A program made the translations under genes and the position numbers. DNA of 64,000 nucleotides. It comes from an uncultured Collinsella sp. (GTDB taxonomy: Bacteria > Actinomycetota > Coriobacteriia > Coriobacteriales > Coriobacteriaceae). A model generated the notes under the pieces. It was not told the DNA's origin, did no database searches, and saw only the letters and a list, made by a program, of their open reading frames with translations. How positions within the stretch are numbered: position 1 is the first letter of the stretch; every line of letters starts with the position of its first letter. This document shows, piece after piece, positions 18,522-26,645 of this stretch. The stretch is taken from contig CATXWM010000002.1 in assembly GCA_958403205.1 (NCBI GenBank), forward strand, positions 62,001 through 126,000, given 5' to 3'.

Positions 18522-19231
18522 AGACCGATGCCCGCGACCGCGTAATCGTCGCCCTCGACTGCGACCGCGAGCGTGCGCTCGAGCTCGCCCACGAGCTTTC
18601 GGGCCATGCCGCCTGGCTTAAGGTTGGTATGACGCTCTATTACGCTGAGGGCCCCGAGATCGTCAAGACCTTTAAGGACCTGGGCTTTAAGGTCTTCCTT
18701 GACCTTAAGTTCCATGATATTCCGCATCAGGTTCGCGGTGCCGCCCGTTCGGCCTCGCTTGCCGGTGCCGACCTGCTCTCGGTTCACGGCTTGGGTTCGG
18801 GCGCCATGCTCGCTGCCTGCCGCGAGGGTGCCGAGGAGGCGCGCGAGGACCGCGCCAAGCTCGTCGCCATCACCGTGCTCACGAGCATGAATCAGGATGC
18901 CTTGAGCGAGATCGGCGTCGAGTCGCCCGTGGCCGAGGAGGCCGCCCGCCTGGCAAAGCTCGCTCAGGCCAACGGCATCGATGGCATCGTGTGCTCGCCG
19001 ATGGAGGCTCACGACATGCGTGAGCTGCTGGGCCCTGATGCCCTGATCGTGACTCCGGGTGTGCGTCCGGTGGGTGCCGCCCTTGGTGACCAGTCCCGCG
19101 TGGCGACGCCTTCCCAGGCTATCGAGCGTGGCGCAAGCCACATTGTGGTGGGCCGTCCCATCACCGGTGCCGACGATCCGGTTGCCGTCTTTGACGCCAT
19201 CGTCGCTGAGCTGGTCGAAAACGTCGCGTAA
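18515..19231 (+). CDS. pyrF: Orotidine 5'-phosphate decarboxylase
   Basis: Decarboxylates OMP to UMP, the last de novo step. The catalytic FLDLKFHDIPHQV segment lies at about residues 66-78, with IVALDCDRE at the N-terminus and VTPGVRP plus GRPITGADDP for phosphate binding near the C-terminus. 238 residues. The ATG overlaps the pyrD stop. Orotate phosphoribosyltransferase (pyrE) and carbamoyl phosphate synthetase are not in the window and must lie elsewhere. Confidence 0.97.
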   Translation: MLETDARDRVIVALDCDRERALELAHELSGHAAWLKVGMTLYYAEGPEIVKTFKDLGFKVFLDLKFHDIPHQVRGAARSASLAGADLLSVHGLGSGAMLAACREGAEEAREDRAKLVAITVLTSMNQDALSEIGVESPVAEEAARLAKLAQANGIDGIVCSPMEAHDMRELLGPDALIVTPGVRPVGAALGDQSRVATPSQAIERGASHIVVGRPITGADDPVAVFDAIVAELVENVA

Positions 19232-19277
19232 AAGATTCCCCTAAGTCACCACTTTTGGGTTTCATTAGCACAAAATA

Positions 19278-19342
19278 GCCCCTGTGCCTGCGTAAACTTT
19301 CCCATCCTTTGTGTGGAATCGCAGGTCAGGGGCTTAACTTTG
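19278..19342 (+). terminator. Dyad after the pyr operon
   Basis: GCCCCTG..CCTGCG (19278-19292) pairs with CGCAGG.CAGGGGC (19320-19333) over 13 bp with a small internal loop, then TTAACTTT. The long loop and weak U-tract make it a possible, not certain, terminator of pyrR-pyrF. Confidence 0.4.
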
Positions 19343-19417
19343 GGCGCAGTATATTGCACTTTTTGCGGGTATCGTCTAACCTATGGAGCCGCGATTGGGC
19401 ATTTTGTACGTTCTACG

Positions 19418-19426
19418 TGCTAAAAT
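19418..19426 (+). promoter_or_regulatory. Extended -10 promoter element of mihF
   Basis: TGCTAAAAT, 45 nt before the mihF start. It resembles the TGCTATAGT elements of rpmB and rpsT. No clear -35. Confidence 0.45.
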
Positions 19427-19470
19427 GCCAATTATTGAATCAGATATAACCCAACTATTTGGAGGTACGA

Positions 19471-19779
19471 ATGGCACTCCCTCAGCTTACCGATGAGCAG
19501 CGCAAGCAGGCTCTTGAGAAGGCTGCTGCCGCACGTCACGCCCGCGCTGAGCTTCGCGAGCAGATCAAGAAGGGCGAGAAGTCCCTCGAGTCCGTGCTCA
19601 ACTCCGATGACCCCATCGCTTCCCGCATGAAGGTTTCCACCCTCATCGAGTCTCTCCCTGGTTATGGCAAGGCCAAGGCCGCCAAGATCATGGAGGAGCT
19701 CGGTATCTCCGCTACCCGTCGCGTCCAGGGCCTCGGCGTCCGTCAGCGCGAGCAGCTCCTCGAGCAGCTGACCAAATAA
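19471..19779 (+). CDS. mihF: Integration host factor, actinobacterial type (mIHF)
   Basis: Small nucleoid-associated DNA-binding protein of Actinomycetota, unrelated to proteobacterial IhfA/B. 102 residues; the start at ATG 19471 has GGAGGT 5-10 nt upstream, whereas the TTG 12 nt earlier is part of that site. The C-terminal S13-like helix-two-turn-helix is visible as LIESLPGYGKAKAAKIMEELGI followed by RRVQGLGVRQREQLLEQL. Its position directly before gmk and rpoZ matches mycobacteria and supports an actinobacterial origin. Confidence 0.93.
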   Translation: MALPQLTDEQRKQALEKAAAARHARAELREQIKKGEKSLESVLNSDDPIASRMKVSTLIESLPGYGKAKAAKIMEELGISATRRVQGLGVRQREQLLEQLTK

Positions 19780-20349
19780 GTGAGCGCTCAGGATTCCAAG
19801 CTCTTTGTGATTTCTGGACCGTCAGGCGCAGGGAAGGGTACGCTCGTCACTCGTGTGCGCGAGCGCCGCTCGAACCTGGGCCTGACGGTTTCGGCTACCA
19901 CGCGAGCACCACGCAAAGGTGAGGTCGACGGCGTCAACTACTTTTTTCTGACGCGCGAGGAGTTCGACCGCCGCGTGGCAAACGGCGAGTTTGTTGAGTG
20001 GGCCGAGGTCCACGGTAACTGCTACGGCACGTTGGTGAGCGAGGTCACATCCAAGCTCGCCTCGGGCGCGTCTCTGATTTTGGAGATCGATGTCCAGGGC
20101 GCCCTGCAGGTGAAGGAGCGTTTCCCCGAGGCCGTGCTGATCTTTATCAAGCCGCCTTCGCTTGAGGTGCTCCGCGAGCGTCTAGTCGGTCGCGGTACCG
20201 AGACGCCCGAGACGATTGAGCTGCGTATGGCAAACGCCGCCGATGAGCTTGCCCTTGCCGACCGCTACGACGATGTCGTGGTAAATGACGATCTCGACCG
20301 CGCGACCGATGAGCTCGTTCGCGTTCTCGATATGCATGAAAGGATCTGA
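19780..20349 (+). CDS. gmk: Guanylate kinase
   Basis: Phosphorylates GMP/dGMP. The GTG start follows the mihF stop without a gap. The P-loop SGPSGAGKGTLV is at about residues 12-23, the GMP-binding region contains SATTRAPRKGEVDGVNYFF, and the lid carries RLVGRGTET. 189 residues, normal. The adjacent rpoZ suggests a transcription/nucleotide-supply operon. Confidence 0.96.
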   Translation: MSAQDSKLFVISGPSGAGKGTLVTRVRERRSNLGLTVSATTRAPRKGEVDGVNYFFLTREEFDRRVANGEFVEWAEVHGNCYGTLVSEVTSKLASGASLILEIDVQGALQVKERFPEAVLIFIKPPSLEVLRERLVGRGTETPETIELRMANAADELALADRYDDVVVNDDLDRATDELVRVLDMHERI

Positions 20350-20354
20350 GGTCC

Positions 20355-20636
20355 GTGTCCGTTGTAAAGCCTTGCATTGACGATCTTCTGGAGAAGACCG
20401 ATCACAACCGCTTCCTGCTCGCTTCGCTTGCCTCCAAGCGCGCCTGCGACATCAATAGCATGCTGCGTGGCCAGCACAACCGCGTGCTTGCCGTCCAGGA
20501 TGTCGATGACATCACCATCGGGCTTTCCGGTGCCGACACCATCTCGATGGCTATGGACGAGATTGTCGACGGCGACATCTCTTACGACGAGGCCCGTTAC
20601 GAGAAGGCGCTCGGCCACAAGGTTGCTGAAGCCTAA
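20355..20636 (+). CDS. rpoZ: RNA polymerase omega subunit
   Basis: Small assembly subunit of RNA polymerase. 93 residues from a GTG start, with CIDDLLEKTDHNRFLLASLASKRACDINSM (key part: RFLLASLASKRACDIN) resembling the omega R-x-x-L-x-x-x-A-x-x-R-A-x-x-I/L core, and an acidic segment after it. Between gmk and thiI, as expected for gmk-rpoZ pairs. Confidence 0.92.
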   Translation: MSVVKPCIDDLLEKTDHNRFLLASLASKRACDINSMLRGQHNRVLAVQDVDDITIGLSGADTISMAMDEIVDGDISYDEARYEKALGHKVAEA

Positions 20637-21881
20637 ATGGCGGCTCGCGTCTGCCTGGTCCACTATCACGAGGTTGGACTGAAGGGTAAGAACCGTGCAC
20701 ATTTTGAGCATATCCTCATGGATAACATCAAGGCGGCCTTGGCCGCCTTTTCCGTGAATGCCGTGTCTCGAATTTCCGGTTATATCCTCGTGACCTTTAA
20801 CGAGCATCAGGCCGATGAGGCGGCGCGTGTCATTCGCACCGTTCCCGGCGTTGCCCGTGTGTCTTTGGCGTATCACACCAACCGCGACCCGCAGGAGTAC
20901 TGCGCCGCCGCCGTGAAGGCGCTGCGCGAGTTTGGTTCCTTCGATTCGTTTAAGGTGCACGCCAAGCGTTCCAATACCGACTATGAGCTCACCTCGATTG
21001 ACATCAATCGTCAGGTGGGCGAGGTGCTGTGTGAGGCCTTCCCCGATAAAAAGGTTCAAATGCACGACCCCGATGCGATGGTGCACGTACTGGTGGTCCA
21101 GGGTAGCGTTTATGTGTACGCGCGCTCCGAGCGCGGCGTGGGCGGTCTGCCGGTGGGTTCTGCCGGCAAGGTCGTGACGCTGCTGTCGTCGGGTATCGAT
21201 TCTCCGGTGGCGACCTGGATGCTCGCGCGTCGCGGCGCGGTGTGCGTGCCGGTACATTTCTCCGGTCGTCCGCAGACGCCCGACACGAGCGAGTATTTGG
21301 TGCAGGACATCATCCGTGCGCTTGAGCCGGGTGTCCAGATCGGCCGCCTGTACGTGGTGCCGTTTGGCGACTGCCAGCGTGAGATTTCGGTCACCTGTCC
21401 CAGCAACCTGCGCGTAATCATGTATCGCCGCATTATGTATTCGGTTGCCGAGCGCATTGCACACATCGAGGGCGCCAAGGCCATCGTTACGGGCGAATCG
21501 CTTGGGCAGGTTGCCTCCCAAACGCTTGAGAACATCATGGCCGTCAACGAGGCCGTGAAGATCCCCGTGTTCCGCCCTCTCATCGGTTCGGACAAGCAGG
21601 AGATCATCGCTCGCGCCGAGGAGATCGGTACGTTCGATATCTCGACTGAGGCCGCTCCCGACTGCTGCACGCTATTTATGCCGCGCCGTCCCGAGACGCA
21701 CGCTAAACTCGATGCCGTTCATGAGGCCTGGGAGTTGTTCGATCACGAGGAGATGATCGAGCGCCTGCTCAAGCAGACCGAGTACATCGACTTTGAGAGC
21801 AACACGTATAAGGCCCCCAAGACCTTAAAACGCAAACATTCGGAGCTTGCTCCGCGTGAGATTTACCAAGATCACGAGTAA
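20637..21881 (+). CDS. thiI: tRNA 4-thiouridine synthase
   Basis: Sulfur transferase that makes 4-thiouridine at position 8 of tRNA and can also act in thiamine thiazole synthesis. A ferredoxin-like region and THUMP domain (about residues 1-165) precede the PP-loop ATPase motif LLSSGIDSPVATW at residues 182-194. At 414 residues it lacks the C-terminal rhodanese domain of the E. coli protein, like many Firmicutes and Archaea enzymes. The ATG abuts the rpoZ stop. Confidence 0.94.
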   Translation: MAARVCLVHYHEVGLKGKNRAHFEHILMDNIKAALAAFSVNAVSRISGYILVTFNEHQADEAARVIRTVPGVARVSLAYHTNRDPQEYCAAAVKALREFGSFDSFKVHAKRSNTDYELTSIDINRQVGEVLCEAFPDKKVQMHDPDAMVHVLVVQGSVYVYARSERGVGGLPVGSAGKVVTLLSSGIDSPVATWMLARRGAVCVPVHFSGRPQTPDTSEYLVQDIIRALEPGVQIGRLYVVPFGDCQREISVTCPSNLRVIMYRRIMYSVAERIAHIEGAKAIVTGESLGQVASQTLENIMAVNEAVKIPVFRPLIGSDKQEIIARAEEIGTFDISTEAAPDCCTLFMPRRPETHAKLDAVHEAWELFDHEEMIERLLKQTEYIDFESNTYKAPKTLKRKHSELAPREIYQDHE

Positions 21882-21892
21882 ATATGTGCATA

Positions 21893-21924
21893 GACCGACG
21901 ATGCGTCTGCATCGTCGGTCTTTT
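21893..21924 (+). terminator. Intrinsic terminator after thiI
   Basis: Perfect 12-bp stem GACCGACGATGC (21893-21904) with GCATCGTCGGTC (21909-21920), loop GTCT, then TTTT. It ends mihF-gmk-rpoZ-thiI. Confidence 0.9.
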
Positions 21925-21987
21925 GCTATCTGAGCATTTTGCAGCTAAGTGTTCATTTGCTGACGTGTGCCTGAATAAATGGACAGA

Positions 21988-22039
21988 TTTGTGCAAGGTT
22001 TTGGTCAGCTTTTGGTTTGACCGAGAAAACCGGTTTTGG
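21988..22039 (+). promoter_or_regulatory. Phased TTTTGG direct repeats upstream of comEA
   Basis: Three units start at 21988 (TTTGTG), 21999 (TTTTGGTCAGC) and 22010 (TTTTGGTTTGA), exactly 11 nt apart, with another TTTTGG at 22034. A perfect AAAACCGGTTTT palindrome (22026-22037) overlaps the last. It resembles the array upstream of recA and is a candidate activator site for the competence operon. No -10 is obvious. Confidence 0.5.
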
Positions 22040-22094
22040 GGCGTGGCTGTTGTGGAACTCCTTTCCTGACACGATGGTGTTGGGAGGTTTTGCT

Positions 22095-22808
22095 ATGGCG
22101 CAGCGCGAACAACACGAACGGGTCAAAAAGATGGACCGCTGGGCGGACAAGCTGTTCGGTCATAAGGCAGTGTTGATGGCGATACTGGTCGTCATTGCGA
22201 TGGCGAGCGGCTTGGCGATGGCGAACCTTGGCGGCGGTGCCGGCGGTGTGTCGTTTGAGCGCACTGACGGTTCAGGCTCGTTGGTGAAGCCGGGATCCGG
22301 CGATGCCTCGAGCGGAAAGGTATCCGAAGGCTCTTCGACAAAGGCTTCTGCCGCGGCAGAGGTTTATGTCGATGTTGATGGCGCCGTTGTGTCGCCCGGC
22401 GTATATCGCCTCAAGGACGGCGCGCGGGTGGCTCAGGCGATTGATGCCGCCGGCGGGCTGGCGCCCGAGGCAGACGTTACGGGGCTCAATCGGGCATCTA
22501 AGGTCACTGATGGACAAAAAATTCACGTTCCAACGGTAGGGGAACAGCAGGCGTCCATTGCGGAAGCCGGTGTTGATGGTGGGGCTTCCGCATCATCGGG
22601 CGTGAGTGGCGCAACAGGCCTAGTAAACATCAATACGGCAAGTGCGGCAGAGCTGCAGACGCTCTCGGGCATCGGCCCCTCCATGGCCCAGTCGATTATC
22701 GATGAGCGTACAAAGAACGGTGCTTTTGCCTCGGTTGACGATTTGATGCGTGTGTCGGGAATCGGCGAGAAGAAGCTTGCCAAAATCAAAGATTGCATCT
22801 GCGTATGA
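22095..22808 (+). CDS. comEA: Competence protein ComEA (helix-hairpin-helix DNA receptor)
   Basis: Membrane-anchored DNA-binding protein of the natural transformation machinery. I chose ATG 22095 with GGGAGG 7 nt upstream. About 20 charged residues, a single membrane helix (about residues 20-38), an SLBB domain (YVDVDGAVVSPGVYRL, near residue 92), a Gly/Ser-rich linker, then a double helix-hairpin-helix: VNINTASAAELQTLSGIGPS and FASVDDLMRVSGIGEKKLAKI. 237 residues. ATGA overlap with comEC shows they are one operon. Confidence 0.94.
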   Translation: MAQREQHERVKKMDRWADKLFGHKAVLMAILVVIAMASGLAMANLGGGAGGVSFERTDGSGSLVKPGSGDASSGKVSEGSSTKASAAAEVYVDVDGAVVSPGVYRLKDGARVAQAIDAAGGLAPEADVTGLNRASKVTDGQKIHVPTVGEQQASIAEAGVDGGASASSGVSGATGLVNINTASAAELQTLSGIGPSMAQSIIDERTKNGAFASVDDLMRVSGIGEKKLAKIKDCICV

Positions 22809-25108
22809 GTGCGACAGAGCGCGAGCATGTGATGCCTCCGCGGCCCTTGATGCCGTGGACGATGGCTCTGTGTTCCGGCGTGTGCATGAGCTGCGCCTTG
22901 GTGCTCAACGTGGCCGCTGATGTGCTGCTGAGGGAGCAGGCGCCGGCGGTCGGGCTGCTATGGGCCATTCCCGTTGCGGCGGCGGTATTCGTTGTGCTGG
23001 CTCAATTTTGTGCACCGCTTGCTCCTTGGAAGCGGTGGCTGTATGCCGCGTCCGTTGGTCTCGTGGCGGGAGCGGTCGTCTCGGCGTGGTGGGCTGCGGG
23101 CGCGCTCAACGCCTCGAAGGCGCTCGACGGTCGAGCGGCAAGCGGCCTCGAGTTTGTCGTGCAGGGCGATCCATCCATAAACGACGACGTGTATTCCTAT
23201 ACCTGCGAGGCACGTGCGGACGGTAAGAACTTGGCAACGGTTCGCCTATCGTGTGACCGCGAGCTCAAGGTCGGGGCGCACGCGCGTGTTATCGGTCGCG
23301 TTTCACGTTTTGAGAACGATGCATATGGACGATCGCGCGTGCTCCGAGGCGAGGTGCGCAAGGTTCAAGCCGTTCGGATTGTGTCGGTCGATGAGGGCTC
23401 TCCGGGGCCGCTGCTTCGACTGCGAAATGGGCTGCTTGCGTCCATCGCGCCTGCGACCGACCCGGCGCGTGCGCTCATAGCCGGTGTCGTCTGTGGTCGT
23501 TCGGCCGAGCTGCGCGCCCAACCGGCGGGCGACTGGTTTTCGGTGACGGGAACGGCGCATCTTATCGCCGTCTCGGGCAGCCATTTGGCTATCGTGGGGT
23601 TTGTAATCGAGGGTGTATTGCAAAAGACTCGGTGTTCGCGCGGTCTTCAGCGGGCGATATTGGCGATAGCGCTTGTGGGCTACGCTGCCTTTACGGGCGC
23701 GTCTCCCTCGGCCGTGCGCGCGTGCTGCATGGTGTTCGCGACGCTTGTCGTAAACGGCGCGGGGCGTCGCCGGCACGGCGCATCGGCTCTCTTCGTAACC
23801 ATGTCCATCTTTGTGCTACTGCGGCCGACGGTGCTGTTCGAGATGGGCTTTCAGCTTTCATGTGCCAGCGTTTTAGCCATTCTGTGCTTTTGCCCCTATG
23901 CGACCTACGCTTTGGGTGAGCTGGGTGTGCCATCGGGCGTCGCCAGCATGCTTTCCGTCACGCTGTGCTCGCAACTGGCGACTCTTCCCATTACCATTCC
24001 CGCCTTCGGTACGTTCTCGCTCATTGCTCCGTTGGCAAATGCGGTCATCGGTCCGGTGGTGAGCGTACTGCTTGCTGTGTTGATCGTGCTGGTTCCCTTT
24101 TCGCTCGTGGCACCGTTGCGGACTTGGGCGCTCGTTGTGCCTATGATTGCCGCCCGTTGCGCGCTGTTTTTCGAGCAGCTGTTTGCCGCCGTGCCGGGTG
24201 CATCCGTGAGTGCGCCGCCCGATAGCATGTGGATTTATCTAGTGCCGTGTTTGCTGACGGTTCTCTTAGTCTGGTGGCCGCGTCCCCGCGCACGTCCTAT
24301 GGCGGTGGGGCTTGCGTGTCTGGTGCTCTTGGCTGCGATTCCGTACGTCTACTGGGATCGATTCGCTCCGCCTTCGGTGACGGTGCTCGATGTGGGCCAG
24401 GCCGATGCGATTCTTATCCGCCAGGGCGGCTCAGTAGCGCTCGTCGACTGCGGGCTCGATGAGCGCGTGGTGGCGGCGTTGGTTCGCAATAACGTGCACC
24501 ATATCGATGCCGTCTTTGTGACGCATTGGGATGAGGATCACTGGGGTGGTCTGCCTGCCGTGCTCGAACAGTTTTCGGTCGGAACGATTGCCGTGGCGGC
24601 GGATGCGCTGGAGGATGCTCCTGTTGAGGTATTGAACCGATCTGGCGTGGAGTATCGGCAGGTGCGCTGTGGGGATACGGTCGACATCGGCTCATTTTGC
24701 GCCCGCGTGATGTGGCCATTCGAGTCCGTGGATGGCGAGGGAAATGAGGACTCGCTTGTCCTGCTGCTCTCTTATGTTCAGGAAGGCAAGAGCCTGCGCA
24801 TACTCCTCACCGGTGATGCCGAGCTCGACCAAGAACGGGAATTCGTGCAGGAGGTGGGGGATATTGATGTCCTTAAACTTGGGCATCACGGCTCCAAGGT
24901 TTCAGTCGATGTTGAGTTGCTGGACGTCCTGAAGCCCGAGCTTTCCCTCGCGAGCGCGGGCGAAGGGAATCGATACGGCCATCCGTCCGATGTCTGCATC
25001 GATGCCGTGAAGGAAGCGGGTGGTGTGTTCGCGTGCACCATCGAACACGGCGACATTACCGTCATGCCGACTGCGAATGGCTTTGCGATGCGATGCCAGC
25101 GACCGTGA
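22805..25108 (+). CDS. comEC: DNA internalization competence protein ComEC/Rec2
   Basis: Channel protein for uptake of single-stranded DNA. ATG 22805 overlaps the comEA stop. Order: two membrane helices, an OB-like domain (about residues 105-200), the competence domain with AVSGSHLAIVGFVIE near residue 257 and multiple helices up to about residue 510, and a C-terminal metallo-beta-lactamase domain with VTHWDEDHWGGLP and LKLGHHGSKVSVD that may degrade the non-transported strand. 767 residues, full length, no frameshift, so uptake may be functional. Pilus genes are not in the window. Confidence 0.95.
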   Translation: MSATEREHVMPPRPLMPWTMALCSGVCMSCALVLNVAADVLLREQAPAVGLLWAIPVAAAVFVVLAQFCAPLAPWKRWLYAASVGLVAGAVVSAWWAAGALNASKALDGRAASGLEFVVQGDPSINDDVYSYTCEARADGKNLATVRLSCDRELKVGAHARVIGRVSRFENDAYGRSRVLRGEVRKVQAVRIVSVDEGSPGPLLRLRNGLLASIAPATDPARALIAGVVCGRSAELRAQPAGDWFSVTGTAHLIAVSGSHLAIVGFVIEGVLQKTRCSRGLQRAILAIALVGYAAFTGASPSAVRACCMVFATLVVNGAGRRRHGASALFVTMSIFVLLRPTVLFEMGFQLSCASVLAILCFCPYATYALGELGVPSGVASMLSVTLCSQLATLPITIPAFGTFSLIAPLANAVIGPVVSVLLAVLIVLVPFSLVAPLRTWALVVPMIAARCALFFEQLFAAVPGASVSAPPDSMWIYLVPCLLTVLLVWWPRPRARPMAVGLACLVLLAAIPYVYWDRFAPPSVTVLDVGQADAILIRQGGSVALVDCGLDERVVAALVRNNVHHIDAVFVTHWDEDHWGGLPAVLEQFSVGTIAVAADALEDAPVEVLNRSGVEYRQVRCGDTVDIGSFCARVMWPFESVDGEGNEDSLVLLLSYVQEGKSLRILLTGDAELDQEREFVQEVGDIDVLKLGHHGSKVSVDVELLDVLKPELSLASAGEGNRYGHPSDVCIDAVKEAGGVFACTIEHGDITVMPTANGFAMRCQRP

Positions 25109-25140
25109 CGACGTCGTTGGCGTGTGGTGGGCCCCTGGGC

Positions 25141-25146
25141 TAGAAT
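25141..25146 (+). promoter_or_regulatory. Possible -10 element of holA
   Basis: TAGAAT in the context TGGGCTAGAATGG, 41 nt before the holA ATG. It shares the G-rich flank seen before lepA and the DnaJ-like gene; no -35 recognised. Confidence 0.35.
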
Positions 25147-25186
25147 GGCACGGAGCGAATACGAAGGCCTGCGGGAGGGGAGCGCA

Positions 25187-26149
25187 ATGTCCGAAACCGG
25201 TCTGTTGCCGGCATATCTGATCGTCGGTACCGACGGCGTCAAGCGCGATCACGCCGTCTCGCGTATGAAGGCGCGTCTGGAAAAGTCGGGAATGGTCGAG
25301 TTCAACCTCGACGAGCGCGACATGACCAAAGACCCCGATATCGAGTCCATTATCGGATCGCTTAACACCTTTCCGATGGGCAGCGAGTTTCGCTTGGTAA
25401 TCCTTGATGGCTGCTCAAAGCTCGCCAAGGCGGTCTCGGAGCCGCTTGTCGACTATCTGACGAGTCCCAGCCCCACGACGGTTTGCCTCATCATCGCGGA
25501 CTCGCTTGCCAAGAACACGCGCCTGTATAAGGCGATCGCCAAGATCGACAAGAAGGCCGTGATCGATTGCTCCGGCACCAAGCGCTGGGAGCTTCCGCGC
25601 CGCGTGCAGCAGATGGCGACGCAGCACGGCAAGTCGATCTCGACGGCGGCCGCCGAGGAGCTCGTCTCGCGTTCGGGTGAAAACACGCGCATGCTCGATA
25701 ACGACTTGGCTAAGCTTGCCCAGATGGTCGAGGTGCCCCAGATTGAGCTTGCCGACGTTGAGCGCTGGATTGTACGTACGGCCGAGGTTCAACCCTGGGA
25801 CTTTCTCAATGCGGTCTCGGCCCGTGACATGCGCCGTTCGCTCGAGCTCTTCAATTTACTGCCCGCCAAGAGCTACGTGTGGACTTACACGTTGCTGTGC
25901 GGCCGCATCCGCGAGCTTATCGTCGCCAAGGCGCTCGATGCGCGCGGACAGAGTCGTGAGCTGGCCGCAACGCTCAAGCTCCAGTCCTGGCAGGTCAAGA
26001 ATCACCTGACCTGGGCACGTCGCTTTTCGATGGCAGAGCTCGTCGCAGCGCTCGAGGGTGCCGTTGATGTGGAGCTCGCGCTCAAGGGTTCGGCCGATTT
26101 TCAGACCGCGCTTTTGCTCTGGATTACGAACATCTTGAGAAAATCGTGA
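25187..26149 (+). CDS. holA: DNA polymerase III subunit delta
   Basis: Clamp-loader subunit that opens the beta clamp. 320 residues from ATG 25187 (GGGAGGGG upstream); an in-frame GTG at 25124 is less likely. The N-terminal YLIVGTDGVKRDHAV segment, the low-conservation AAA+ core without a Walker A (expected for delta), the KKAVIDCSGTKRWELPRRVQQMA region and the C-terminal collar helices (AVSARDMRRSLELFNLLPAKS) fit. Usual position between comEC and rpsT, as in Bacillus. Confidence 0.93.
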   Translation: MSETGLLPAYLIVGTDGVKRDHAVSRMKARLEKSGMVEFNLDERDMTKDPDIESIIGSLNTFPMGSEFRLVILDGCSKLAKAVSEPLVDYLTSPSPTTVCLIIADSLAKNTRLYKAIAKIDKKAVIDCSGTKRWELPRRVQQMATQHGKSISTAAAEELVSRSGENTRMLDNDLAKLAQMVEVPQIELADVERWIVRTAEVQPWDFLNAVSARDMRRSLELFNLLPAKSYVWTYTLLCGRIRELIVAKALDARGQSRELAATLKLQSWQVKNHLTWARRFSMAELVAALEGAVDVELALKGSADFQTALLLWITNILRKS

Positions 26150-26198
26150 TGATACCTGCCTATTTGACAAATTCGTTCTATCCCTTTGAGGGGGAGCG

Positions 26199-26207
26199 TG
26201 CTATAGT
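26199..26207 (+). promoter_or_regulatory. Extended -10 promoter element of rpsT
   Basis: TGCTATAGT, 75 nt before the rpsT start and identical to the element before rpmB. Confidence 0.55.
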
Positions 26208-26282
26208 AGGCGCTTGCATGACCTCACCGTGTCTCAGAGGTGTCATACATTTTTTGCAAGGAACTCGAAAGGAACTCCAGAA

Positions 26283-26549
26283 GTGGCAAACATCAAGTCT
26301 CAGAAGAAGCGTATCCGCACCAATGAGGCAGCTCGCATGCGTAACAAGGCTGTCAAGTCCGAGCTCAAGACGCTGACCAAGCACGTCCAGTCCGCCGTCG
26401 CCGAGGGCGACGCCGAGAAGGCCCAGGCTGCCCTCAAGACCGTCACCAAGCGTCTCGACATGGCTGCCGCCAAGCATGTTATCCACAAGAACCAGGCTTC
26501 CAACCGCAAGTCCGGTCTTGCCAAGCTCGTGAACAGCATCAACGCCTAA
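26283..26549 (+). CDS. rpsT: 30S ribosomal protein S20
   Basis: Primary 16S rRNA-binding protein. 88 residues from a GTG at 26283 ([21 protein letters not shown], i.e. the universal N-terminus), with AAAGGA about 9 nt upstream. The helical, Lys/Ala-rich body ends [19 protein letters not shown] start is common for S20, which can autoregulate its translation. A strong terminator follows. Confidence 0.96.
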   Translation: MANIKSQKKRIRTNEAARMRNKAVKSELKTLTKHVQSAVAEGDAEKAQAALKTVTKRLDMAAAKHVIHKNQASNRKSGLAKLVNSINA

Positions 26550-26585
26550 GTTGTAAATTTCACACCAAACAGATTACGCGCATAA

Positions 26586-26621
26586 ATGGAGCCTGTTTTA
26601 TGGAACAGGCTCCATTTTTTG
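26586..26621 (+). terminator. Intrinsic terminator after rpsT
   Basis: 12-bp stem ATGGAGCCTGTT (26586-26597) with AACAGGCTCCAT (26604-26615), then TTTTTTG. Confidence 0.92.
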
Positions 26622-26632
26622 TACCGCTCGGG

Positions 26633-26638
26633 TAAGAT
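26633..26638 (+). promoter_or_regulatory. -10 element of lepA (possibly leaderless)
   Basis: TAAGAT in CCGCTCGGGTAAGAT. It lies only 8 nt before the lepA ATG at 26646, so transcription from it would start at or next to the start codon. No Shine-Dalgarno is visible before lepA. Bases 26622-26632 are identical to those before the DnaJ-like gene's -10. Confidence 0.45.
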
Positions 26639-26645
26639 AGTCCGC

